DNA of 8,711 nt from Planctomycetaceae bacterium (GCA_007129635.1 SKVE01000660.1:1-8711), one strand, 5' to 3'; shown: positions 1 to 6,398, counted from the stretch's first letter. Notes: generated from the sequence alone by a model not told the origin. Program-made: numbers and translations.

Positions 1-20
1 AGGTCGCCCACTCCGGTTTT

Positions 21-44
21 GTTAGGGCCTCTTAAGACCCTAAC
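21..44. repeat. Inverted repeat 1 (GTTAGGG/CCCTAAC stem)
   Basis: A 7-bp stem, GTTAGGG at 21-27 and CCCTAAC at 38-44, encloses the small palindrome TCTTAAGA (30-37) with two unpaired C bases. It is the first of three back-to-back inverted repeats. It could act as a terminator for a gene left of the window, but no T-run follows on either strand, so a palindromic intergenic repeat is the safer reading. Confidence 0.6.
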
Positions 45-67
45 GCGGGCTCATGGCGGCAACCAAA

Positions 68-116
68 GTAGGTTGGGTCTCCGACCCGACCAGGTCGGGA
101 CAGAGTCCCAACCTAC
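68..116. repeat. Inverted repeat 2 (GTAGGTTGGG/CCCAACCTAC, nested)
   Basis: The outer arms 68-81 and 103-116 pair over 14 positions with one mismatch; the outermost ten, GTAGGTTGGG and CCCAACCTAC, are perfect. A second inverted repeat, CCCGACC (85-91) and GGTCGGG (93-99), sits inside. GGTTGGG/CCCAACC palindromes are, from general knowledge, frequent between genes in Pirellulales genomes, so this is probably a dispersed REP-like element. A genome-wide copy count would settle that. Confidence 0.7.
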
Positions 117-117
117 G

Positions 118-144
118 AAGATGCGCGCACGGTGCGCGCATCTT
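118..144. repeat. Inverted repeat 3 (13-bp perfect arms)
   Basis: AAGATGCGCGCAC (118-130) and GTGCGCGCATCTT (132-144) are perfect 13-bp reverse complements around a single G. As RNA this would be a very stable hairpin with a tiny loop. It begins two bases after inverted repeat 2 ends. No T-tract follows, so it is not a textbook intrinsic terminator. It lies about 160 bases upstream of the glycoside hydrolase start. Confidence 0.7.
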
Positions 145-228
145 ACGACCGAAGACTCTACGACCATCGAAGAAGGATCATCAGGACGGGACGTCGAGTG
201 AAGTCCGTGGGATCGCTTTGGCCATGCC

Positions 229-257
229 TTGCCAACGAGTCGCCGGCGGTTCAGAAT
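229..257 (+). promoter_or_regulatory. Possible sigma70-type promoter for the glycoside hydrolase gene
   Basis: TTGCCA at 229-234 matches TTGACA in 5 of 6 positions. After a 17-base spacer, CAGAAT at 252-257 matches TATAAT in 4 of 6, including the final AAT. Transcription would start near 264 and give a leader of roughly 40 bases before the ATG at 306. This rests only on consensus matching; planctomycete promoters are poorly defined and such matches arise by chance. Confidence 0.3.
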
Positions 258-305
258 CAACGGTGGTGTGGGTTCAACCAGCTTTTCCGTGGAAGGAACA
301 GGCAT

Positions 306-3011
306 ATGCATCGAATGGCCATCGGAATGTTTTGCGGAGCGATTCTCTGCGGCGTCATCGATGCCGATGAAAATGGCCGGCAAGCTTATGTGTGGTGGGA
401 GGCCGAAGAGTTCCAAGAGACCAATCTGCCGAATCCAGTCGACATGCGGGCGCCGGGGAACCGGAACGCCCAGCAACAGGCCAAACTGTCGGGCGGGCGA
501 TGGCTGACGCCCAGCGGGCCGGGCAGCGATGCGTCTTATTTCGTCAAGTACGAAGTCCACGTACCGAAGACCGGTGACTACAACCTGTGGACTCGCAAGT
601 TCTGGCATCACGGACCGTTTCGGTGGCGGTTCGGTGACGACCCGTGGCAGGTGTGCGACCGGTTGGCGTTGCACGATCATACGTTCCTGGAATTGCACTG
701 GGGCGCGTACTGGGTCTTCCTCGGACCCGTATCTCTTGAGCAGGGAGTCCATACGTTCCACATCGAGATGCTGGACGACCAAGGCGGCGGGGCGATCGAC
801 TGTTTCGTCCTGGTCGATGGCCCGTTCACCCCGCGCGGCAAGCTGAAACCGGGCGAGCGGGCGGGGACGGCTGCCGAGGGGTTTTTCGCATGGGAGCCTG
901 ACACGGACATGTTGTCGGACGGGTGTGCAATCGATCTGCGCTATCTGAACGAGGAACAAGCCGGGATGAATGGGTTCGTTCGACGCGACGGCGATCGGTT
1001 TGTGCTGGGCGACGGCCAACCCGTGCGGTTTTGGATGGTCCAGGCCAATTTGCGAAACATGTCGGACTTGGAGATCGACCGATGGGCGCGGCGGCTGGCC
1101 AAGTACGGGGTCAACCTGGTCCGCATGCAATTGACCGATTTCTTCAATCACCGTGTAAAAGGCGACCACGCGGCATTCGATCGGGAACTCCAGCGGCTAC
1201 ACTACGTGGTGGCCGCGCTGAAGCGTGAAGGAATCTATTCCTACCTCGGACATCTCTATTGGCACACCAGCAACCCGATCACCGAAGAGATTTTTCCGGG
1301 GTTCGGCAAGGGCCAGAACGCGATTGCGTTGCTGATCTTCCGTTCGCGGTTCCAGGATTGGTACAAGGAATACGTCCAAGCCATCATGTCACCGGTGAAC
1401 CCGCACACGGGGCTGCCGTTAGCCCAAGAGCCGGCGGTAGCGTTTGTCGAGATTTGGAACGAGTCGAATCTGTTGTTCTGGACGTTCAACCCCAAAAACC
1501 TAGCGGCATCAGAACGCGATTTGATCGAGAAGCATTTCGGCGACTGGTTGATCGCCAAGCACGGGTCGTTGGAGCAGGCCGTCGCCTCATGGGGCCAAGA
1601 CCGCTCGCCGAACGTGCGAACGACCGATCATCTATCAGAAGGTCGCGTCGGGCTGTACTCGGCGGGGCATCTGACTTCGGCCGGTTGGGCCGTCAACCAG
1701 CGAGTGCCCGGCCGCGCCGCCGACCAACTGCAATGGATGATCGAGTCCACGGTCGGCTTTTACCAGACCATGCGACGGGATCTGCGGGACGAAGTCGGGC
1801 TCGGGCAGATGATCTCCGGCAGCAACTGGAAGACGGCCGACGGCAAGGTGCTGGGTGGATTGGATCGCTACACCTACGCTGCCACGGACGTTGTGTTGCG
1901 GAACGAGTACTTCGGGCCCGAATACGCCAAGGAAGGCAATCCCCGATTCTACTCGGTAGACGAAGGCGACACGTTCCGATACGCATCGTCATTGAAGCCG
2001 CCCGCGACTCCGGGGCCGCTGCTGACGCCATTGATCGAAGGACATCCGTTCATGGTGACGGAGAACAACTGGGAGCGTCCGCTCCGCTATCGCGCGGAAT
2101 GGCCCTTCTTGGTGGCGACCTACGCGCGGATGATGGGTGTCGACGGATGGAACTTTTTCGCCCTGGATTCCTCCGATTGGCAGCACACCATGAGCGTTTG
2201 GGATCTGAACAATCCGACGGTTCTGGGGCAATTCCCGGCCACCGCGCTGATGTTTCGGCGAGGCGATGTGACCGAGCCTGAAACACCCGCCGTGCTCGAG
2301 ACGGTTTCTCTGGCCGACGCCTACGCGATGAAGGGCACCAAGTTATGGGCCGCCGGCGGCAGGGATTTGTTGTGGGTCGCGAAGATCGGCGAATTGGAAG
2401 GCGCGGAGCTTGCGGGAGATTACCCGTTGGACCCGAAAGCGTTTTTCGTCGGCCCGGTCCGGCAGGAATTCGTGGATGGGCCGGGGAAAACGCAGATCGT
2501 GGATCTGGCCGGCTACATCGACACGGACACGAACGTGGTTCGCAGCATGACGGGTGAACTGGCATGGGATTTTGGCCAAGGCGTTGTCACCGTCGATACG
2601 CCTCGTGCTCAGGGGGCTACCGGCTTTTTGAAGGAAGCCGGTCGGATCGCTCTGAGTGACGTGATCATCGAGGTAGGCAATCGTTACGGTACTATTCTCG
2701 TCGTATCGCTGGACGACCAACCGCTCAGAGCCAGCTCGCGGATTTTGGTGCAGACGGCCACTTGGGACCAGCCCTACGGATTCGAGACGCAGCCGCAGGG
2801 CGAATACCAGCGGATCACGAACCTGGGCGGATATCCGTTGAACGTCGAGCGAATCGACATGCGGGTCGCCATCCGCGGTGCTGCGGGCAAGACGGCCCAC
2901 ATCTTGGACGAGAACGGCTACCCCACCCAGCGGCAGGCATCGACCCAGGCTTGGAGCCCCGGACTGGCCATCCATCTGCCCCCGGATGCCATTTACACGC
3001 TGGTCGAATAA
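306..3011 (+). CDS. Secreted glycoside hydrolase, clan GH-A-like (cellulase/GH5-type TIM barrel) with N-terminal beta-sandwich
   Basis: Encodes 901 residues. ATG 306 was chosen because GGAAGG (291-296) sits 9 bases upstream and the N-terminus then reads as a short signal peptide (hydrophobic residues 5-18, cleavage plausibly after Ala20). The open frame runs back to 132, but that extension is arginine-rich and overlaps a hairpin. Residues about 27-175 look like a carbohydrate-binding, galactose-binding-fold domain (WWEAEEF near the start, many aromatics). Residues about 215-650 look like a TIM barrel. WNESN (384-388) offers Glu386 as acid/base and VTENNW (584-589) offers Glu586 as nucleophile, the usual clan GH-A arrangement. 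The last 250 residues appear to be beta-rich, with WDFGQG and DTPRAQG. It probably cleaves beta-linked polysaccharide or oligosaccharide outside the cytoplasm. The roughly 200-residue spacing between the two Glu residues is long for GH5, so family and substrate are open. Confidence 0.82.
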   Translation: MHRMAIGMFCGAILCGVIDADENGRQAYVWWEAEEFQETNLPNPVDMRAPGNRNAQQQAKLSGGRWLTPSGPGSDASYFVKYEVHVPKTGDYNLWTRKFWHHGPFRWRFGDDPWQVCDRLALHDHTFLELHWGAYWVFLGPVSLEQGVHTFHIEMLDDQGGGAIDCFVLVDGPFTPRGKLKPGERAGTAAEGFFAWEPDTDMLSDGCAIDLRYLNEEQAGMNGFVRRDGDRFVLGDGQPVRFWMVQANLRNMSDLEIDRWARRLAKYGVNLVRMQLTDFFNHRVKGDHAAFDRELQRLHYVVAALKREGIYSYLGHLYWHTSNPITEEIFPGFGKGQNAIALLIFRSRFQDWYKEYVQAIMSPVNPHTGLPLAQEPAVAFVEIWNESNLLFWTFNPKNLAASERDLIEKHFGDWLIAKHGSLEQAVASWGQDRSPNVRTTDHLSEGRVGLYSAGHLTSAGWAVNQRVPGRAADQLQWMIESTVGFYQTMRRDLRDEVGLGQMISGSNWKTADGKVLGGLDRYTYAATDVVLRNEYFGPEYAKEGNPRFYSVDEGDTFRYASSLKPPATPGPLLTPLIEGHPFMVTENNWERPLRYRAEWPFLVATYARMMGVDGWNFFALDSSDWQHTMSVWDLNNPTVLGQFPATALMFRRGDVTEPETPAVLETVSLADAYAMKGTKLWAAGGRDLLWVAKIGELEGAELAGDYPLDPKAFFVGPVRQEFVDGPGKTQIVDLAGYIDTDTNVVRSMTGELAWDFGQGVVTVDTPRAQGATGFLKEAGRIALSDVIIEVGNRYGTILVVSLDDQPLRASSRILVQTATWDQPYGFETQPQGEYQRITNLGGYPLNVERIDMRVAIRGAAGKTAHILDENGYPTQRQASTQAWSPGLAIHLPPDAIYTLVE

Positions 3012-3126
3012 GGAACGCGGGCAACTGCAGGGAATATCGTTGACCGCTTGTCGATGCGGGCAACAATCAGTAAGTTGTCCACGATCGGAATCAGGACTTT
3101 ATCGTGTGGGAACCAGAGGATCGGGG

Positions 3127-4155
3127 ATGAAGATCGGAATCGTTGGCTATCAGGGCTCGGGCAAGAGCACCCTTTTTCATTGGCTGACGGGGGTGGAGCC
3201 CAATCCGGCCCACGCTCATCAGGCTCAATCCGCGATGGCGACCGTGCCCGATCCTCGCGTCGCCCCGTTGTGCGAGATTTACAAACCGAAAAAGGTTACC
3301 CAAGCGGCGTTGGAGATGGTGGACACGCCCGGGCTGAGCCGTTCGCACGAAGGGACCGCATCGCGGTTGGCGTTGATCCGCGAGGCCGGTTGCCTGGTCG
3401 TGGTGGTCGCGGCGTTTGACGGCAACGATCCGCTGGCGGACCTGACCAACTTCGAGGACGATCTATTGATCGCCGATCTGGACATCGTGTCCGGACGCAT
3501 CGAACGTCTGCACGACCAGATCAAACGCCCGCGTCCCAACCGGGACGAACTGCAAAAGGAACTGGAGGCTTTGCAGCCGTTGCACACGATACTGGACGAG
3601 GGCCGTTCGTTGCATGGTCTGGAGCTGACGCCGGAACAGGAACGGGTGATCCGATCGTTCCAGTTGTTCAGCGACAAACCGAGGATGGTGATCATCAACG
3701 CCGCAGACGACGATACGGAATTGGAACGCTTCCAGACCGCCTCATCGTCCGCAGCACCCTTGGTGGCGATCCCGCTGCGGCTGCAGCTCGAGTTATCGGA
3801 AGCGGCTCCTGACGAGCGCGAGGCGTTTTGCCAGGAGATGGGCGTGACCGTGTTCGACCGCGACGGGCTGTTGCAGCAGATGACTGCGGCGTCCGGGCAG
3901 ATGCTGTTTTTTACGGCGGGCGACCGCGAAGTGCGTACGTGGCTGATCCGCCAGGCTGGGACGGCGGTCGAGGCGGCTGCGGGGATCCATACGGATCTGG
4001 CTCGGGGTTTCATTCGAGCCGAAGTCATGACGTGCGACGACTTGATCCGACTGGGCAGCGAACGCGAGATCAAGGCGCACAACCTGATGCGCAAAGAACA
4101 CAAGGAATACGTGATCCAAGAGGACGAGATCCTGCTGATCCAACATAGCAGCTAA
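3127..4155 (+). CDS. YchF/Obg-type P-loop NTPase with C-terminal TGS-like (DUF933) domain, divergent paralogue
   Basis: Encodes 342 residues, a little shorter than typical YchF (about 363). ATG 3127 has GAGGA (3116-3120) six bases upstream. Motifs in order: P-loop GYQGSGKST (7-15), VPDPR (40-44), G3 DTPGL (66-70), and PRMVIINAADD (185-195), whose Asn-x-x-Asp matches the NxxE-type G4 that gives YchF its ATP preference. A helical insertion (about 115-185) separates G3 and G4. Residues about 258-340 (FFTAGDREVR, IHTDLARGFIRAEV) match the YchF TGS-like C-terminus. Leu70 after DTPG fits the HAS-type NTPases that lack the catalytic glutamine. Unusually, GSGKS replaces NVGKS, DTPG replaces D-I/V-AG, and the NYPF-type switch I is not recognisable. 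YchF is a cytoplasmic, ribosome-associated ATPase linked to stress and redox responses; whether this copy keeps that role is unknown. A canonical ychF probably lies elsewhere. The gap to the hydrolase gene is 115 bases, so co-transcription is uncertain. Confidence 0.85.
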   Translation: MKIGIVGYQGSGKSTLFHWLTGVEPNPAHAHQAQSAMATVPDPRVAPLCEIYKPKKVTQAALEMVDTPGLSRSHEGTASRLALIREAGCLVVVVAAFDGNDPLADLTNFEDDLLIADLDIVSGRIERLHDQIKRPRPNRDELQKELEALQPLHTILDEGRSLHGLELTPEQERVIRSFQLFSDKPRMVIINAADDDTELERFQTASSSAAPLVAIPLRLQLELSEAAPDEREAFCQEMGVTVFDRDGLLQQMTAASGQMLFFTAGDREVRTWLIRQAGTAVEAAAGIHTDLARGFIRAEVMTCDDLIRLGSEREIKAHNLMRKEHKEYVIQEDEILLIQHSS

Positions 4156-4214
4156 TCGGGATCGGCGGTCGTTTGTGGGGTGAATAGCTTGGAACCTTAG
4201 CATTGGGGGGCTGG

Positions 4215-4234
4215 AAACGGAATGCATTCCGTTT
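4215..4234. terminator. Perfect 20-bp palindrome, possible terminator or operator
   Basis: AAACGGAATG at 4215-4224 is followed directly by its exact reverse complement, ending at 4234. As RNA it gives an 8-bp stem with a TGCA loop, A-rich on the left and ending in GTTTT, the form of a bidirectional intrinsic terminator. It lies 59 bases after the YchF-like stop and 28 bases before the peptidase ATG. The run of only four Ts, some inside the stem, makes termination uncertain. A dimeric regulator binding site in the peptidase leader is the alternative. Confidence 0.4.
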
Positions 4235-4262
4235 TACTCGAAGAGGGAGGCGTTGTGGGATC

Positions 4263-5357
4263 ATGCGATTCGAATGGCTGGGTTGTTTGACGGTTGGCTT
4301 GCTTGTTCTGGCAGGCCCACCCGCGATAGGGGAAGAAGCGGGACGCGGTGCCGCTGACGGAAAGACGACGGACATGAACCAAGCTTCATCCGCCACGAAA
4401 GTTGCATCGGAGAAGCGACCGCGATGGGCGATCGTCTTGCACGGAGGCGCCGGTACCATCCCTCGGGATCAACCGCAAGAGGTGATCCAGGCGCATCGGG
4501 CGGCGCTGCGCGACGCTATGCGCCGTGGGGTCAGCATCCTGGACCAAGGTGGTACGAGTCTGGATGCGGTCGAGCAGGTGATTCGTGCGTTGGAGGACGC
4601 GCCGATGTTCAATGCCGGGCGTGGTGCCGTCTTCACCCACGCAGGGACTCACGAGCTGGACGCGTCGCTGATGGACGGTCGAACCTTCGCGTGTGGCGCG
4701 GTGGCCGGAGTCACCACGATCCGGCACCCGATCACGGCAGCCCGTCTGGTGATGGAAAAGACTCGGCACGTGTTGTTGGCCGGCCCCGGCGCGGATCAAT
4801 TCGCTGACCAGATGGGTTTGGAACCGGTGCCCAACGAGTTTTTCTCCACGGATTTTCGTCGTCAGCAACTGCAGCAAGCTCAGCAGCGCGAGCGAGACCG
4901 ACAGCAGGCAGAACCGCTGAAGAACTCGGCTTTGCCCCCCGAGGATCAGCGCTACGGGACGGTCGGCTGCGTGGCACTGGACCGGGACGGCAACCTGGCT
5001 GCGGGTACGTCGACCGGCGGGTTGACCAACAAGCGTGCGGGCCGGATCGGAGACTCGCCGATCATCGGCGCCGGCACCTATGCGAACAACGCCACGTGCG
5101 GCATCTCCGGCACGGGGATCGGCGAGGAATTCATCCGCCATGCGGTGGCCTTTCAGATCTCGGCCTTGATCGAGCACGGAGGCAAGTCGCTGGACCAGGC
5201 GGCTGAACTGGTGCTGAAAGAACGACTGCCTCCGCGTGCCGGCGGTATTATCGGCATCGACGCTACGGGCAACATTGTCAGCCGATACACGACCGACGGC
5301 ATGTACCGCGCCTGGGCTCGATCCGACGGGCAACAAGAGGTCAGGATCTGGGAGTGA
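4263..5357 (+). CDS. iaaA: Exported isoaspartyl peptidase / L-asparaginase (Ntn hydrolase, plant-type)
   Basis: Encodes 364 residues. ATG 4263 follows GAGGGAGG (4243-4250) and gives a signal peptide (hydrophobic 8-18, cleavage near Gly23). The frame opens 20 codons earlier at 4203, but that stretch is basic and crosses the palindrome. Family landmarks: WAIVLHGGAG (55-64), FNAGRGAVFT (116-125), ELDASLMDG (131-139), GTVG (232-235), STGG (250-253), KRAGRIGDSPIIGAGTYA (257-274), SGTGIGEEFIR (282-292) and TDGMYRAW (344-351). The precursor should self-cleave before Thr233, the new N-terminal nucleophile, giving alpha and beta subunits. A Gln/Arg-rich linker (about 199-217) precedes the cleavage site, as is usual in the family. 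The enzyme removes isoaspartyl residues from dipeptides and hydrolyses asparagine. The signal peptide implies a periplasmic scavenging role. No cognate transporter is seen nearby. Confidence 0.93.
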   Translation: MRFEWLGCLTVGLLVLAGPPAIGEEAGRGAADGKTTDMNQASSATKVASEKRPRWAIVLHGGAGTIPRDQPQEVIQAHRAALRDAMRRGVSILDQGGTSLDAVEQVIRALEDAPMFNAGRGAVFTHAGTHELDASLMDGRTFACGAVAGVTTIRHPITAARLVMEKTRHVLLAGPGADQFADQMGLEPVPNEFFSTDFRRQQLQQAQQRERDRQQAEPLKNSALPPEDQRYGTVGCVALDRDGNLAAGTSTGGLTNKRAGRIGDSPIIGAGTYANNATCGISGTGIGEEFIRHAVAFQISALIEHGGKSLDQAAELVLKERLPPRAGGIIGIDATGNIVSRYTTDGMYRAWARSDGQQEVRIWE

Positions 5358-5447
5358 CGGATCCGGGGGATCACTAAGCGACTGCGCAGGAATAAATTGT
5401 TCCATTCCAAAATAGCAGGCACACTCTGGCCCGTTGAAAACTTGGTC

Positions 5448-5478
5448 TTGACACGACGTATGGGCAGTGTTGCATACT
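5448..5478 (+). promoter_or_regulatory. Orphan promoter-like sequence
   Basis: A perfect TTGACA (5448-5453) is followed 19 bases later by CATACT (5473-5478), a 4-of-6 match to TATAAT. No open gene lies downstream, only stem-loops and glycosyltransferase remnants. It might be the promoter of a decayed gene or of an untranslated RNA. The long spacer weakens the call. Confidence 0.2.
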
Positions 5479-5525
5479 GTCGTTTTTGTTGCGCGGTTGC
5501 GCGACCGAAGAGACTTGTGGGGACC

Positions 5526-5577
5526 GTCGACCGCGAAGCACTTGGGACTCGAATCCACCTTGCGATCCGCGGTCGAC
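5526..5577. repeat. Inverted repeat with 10-bp perfect arms
   Basis: GTCGACCGCG (5526-5535) and CGCGGTCGAC (5568-5577) are exact reverse complements separated by 32 bases. The element sits in the non-coding stretch 5358-5697, where I recognise no gene in any frame. It starts about 50 bases after the orphan promoter-like sequence, so the two could form a structured transcript, but nothing more can be shown from sequence. Confidence 0.5.
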
Positions 5578-5604
5578 CATGGAAGAATAGCCCCTGAAAC
5601 CGCA

Positions 5605-5640
5605 GGCCCCCCAAATGCACGGGGCCAGGTCTTGACTTAA
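5605..5640. repeat. GGCCCC/GGGGCC stem-loop with adjacent GGTCTTGACTT, possible dispersed-repeat scar
   Basis: GGCCCC (5605-5610) and GGGGCC (5621-5626) form a 6-bp stem with a 10-base loop, followed by AGGTCTTGACTT (5627-5638). The GGGGCCAGGTCTTGACTT string resembles, from memory, repeats found near REP-associated (IS200/IS605-like) transposases in several bacteria. No transposase is present here. The assignment is weak and needs a genome copy search. Confidence 0.25.
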
Positions 5641-5697
5641 AACTTACAGAAGTTGCTTCGTTTCTGATTGTCCTGAGCTTTGGATCCCTGCCAGCCA

Positions 5698-5787
5698 ACC
5701 ACGACGGTCGGCTATACGGTAACCATCTACCACATCCGTGTCGAACAGGCCAATCGCGTCCGCCGCGATCTGGGACTGCCGGACCTC
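5698..5787 (+). pseudogene. Remnant of the C-terminus of a GT39-type membrane glycosyltransferase
   Basis: This 30-codon stretch reads TTTVGYTVTIYHI then RVEQANRVRRDLGLPDL. It resembles the usual extreme C-terminus of planctomycete GT39/PMT-like glycosyltransferases, which ends in a GYS-IYIYHI-...-EANRVRRELGLP pattern; this is recognised from memory, not by alignment. An in-frame TGA stands at 5674-5676 and nothing of the preceding 400-500 residues is found upstream. The frame reads on past the expected end to 5925. It differs in frame from the second remnant 50 bases downstream. Both are probably debris of one gene or of two tandem paralogues. Confidence 0.5.
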
Positions 5788-5837
5788 GGTGCAAACCAGT
5801 CACGTGGTTCCCATAGTGGCACCACCACAGATCCTGA

Positions 5838-6125
5838 AACACAGGTCCGACGCGGGACGAGTGGGGGCATCTGCCGGCAGGGATCAGCCACTGGCAGTTG
5901 GGGCAGTTCGATCTGTACCGGGTGAATCCTTCGCTGGTGCGGATGGTGGCGGCTTTGCCCGTCCTGCCGTACGCTCTGCAGATCGAATGGCCGGGGGTTC
6001 CCGCCGATCCGCGCGAGCGTGGGGCGTCGGCAGCCGGAGTGGTCTTGGGGCTGGCCCAGTTGACCAAGTTCACCTGGGTCTTCCTGTTTGGGCTCTGGCC
6101 CTTGCTGTGGTTGGTCTGGCGGTTG
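5838..6125 (+). pseudogene. Remnant of a GT39/PMT-like membrane glycosyltransferase, N-terminal and mid segments fused by deletion
   Basis: One frame reads TGPTRDEWGHLPAGISHW, LGQFDLYRVNPSLVRMVAA, LPVL, then GVVLGLAQLTKFTWVFLF and GLWPLLWLVWRL. The first half matches the start of the GT39 fold: an Asp-Glu motif after the first membrane helix, then the VNPPLVR-type loop. The second half matches a later helix followed by the LTKFTW loop. In intact proteins these are separated by very roughly 100 residues, so an in-frame deletion around 6000-6030 is likely. The first helix is missing: TAG at 5814 and TGA at 5835 close the frame upstream. After 6125 the frame runs into a stem-loop repeat and stops at 6237-6239. 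Intact members, 500-600 residues long, transfer sugars from lipid-linked donors at the membrane. This copy cannot be functional. Confidence 0.7.
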
Positions 6126-6137
6126 AGGTATCGGGTT

Positions 6138-6181
6138 CCGCGTCTCGGAGAGACGCGGCCACGTGGTCCGGCATCTCCGAG
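6138..6181. repeat. REP-like stem-loop (CCGCGTCTC/GAGACGCGG)
   Basis: CCGCGTCTC (6138-6146) and GAGACGCGG (6150-6158) form a perfect 9-bp stem with a GGA loop. CTCGGAGA (6144-6151) can instead pair with TCTCCGAG (6174-6181) around CCACGTGG (6159-6166), giving two competing folds. It begins 12 bases after homology to the glycosyltransferase ends, so it may mark the break or insertion point that truncated the gene. Confidence 0.5.
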
Positions 6182-6314
6182 GCCGGGGGCGCACGCAGGG
6201 CGGACGCGCACTCTGGTTAAGCCTGGTAGCCTGGGCTGAGTTGCTAGCGAGAGAGACTTCTGCTCTATTGGTTGGGTTGACTCACCATCCACCATCCACA
6301 GGAGGCCTCACCCG

Positions 6315-6374
6315 ATGCTCGAAGTCATCGAAACGGAAGTCGAATCCATTCGTGATTGCATCGCAGATCATTAA
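6315..6374 (+). CDS. Small ORF, 19 residues, behind a perfect Shine-Dalgarno (function unknown)
   Basis: ATG 6315 opens a 19-codon frame (MLEVIETEVESIRDCIADH) ending at TAA 6372-6374. A complete AGGAGG stands at 6300-6305 with a 9-base spacer, the strongest ribosome binding site in the window. The peptide is acidic, probably helical, with one Cys and no membrane segment. I do not recognise it. It could be a genuine small protein, a leader peptide, or the stub of a gene cut off when the DNA between here and the miniature element at 6399 was lost. Chance occurrence cannot be excluded. Confidence 0.3.
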   Translation: MLEVIETEVESIRDCIADH

Positions 6375-6398
6375 CGGCCACGGCGATTATATATTCTC

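Noticed and set aside
132..305. N-terminal extension of the glycoside hydrolase frame to an ATG at 132
   Set aside because: The extension is arginine-rich and overlaps the third inverted repeat. ATG 306 has a good ribosome binding site and is followed by a signal peptide.
51..1169. 372-codon minus-strand frame opposite the glycoside hydrolase
   Set aside because: It is antisense to a gene with clear domain content. Its composition (Arg, Pro, His, Val-rich) is typical of a shadow frame and no motif is recognisable.
3075..3103. Possible promoter TTGTCC-17-TTTATC before the YchF-like gene
   Set aside because: The -10 match is only 3 of 6 and the leader would be very short. This is indistinguishable from background.
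5359..5371. GGATCC/GGGATC partial palindrome after the peptidase stop as a terminator
   Set aside because: Only a five-base stem with almost no loop and no T-tract.
5541..5580. tRNA 3'-half look-alike (ACTCGAATCC ... ACCA)
   Set aside because: The T-loop does not begin with TTC, the stems do not pair, and no D-arm or anticodon arm lies upstream.
5153..6295. 380-codon minus-strand frame across the peptidase 3' end and the intergenic region
   Set aside because: It overlaps the conserved C-terminus of the peptidase and the plus-strand glycosyltransferase remnants, and its translation resembles no protein.
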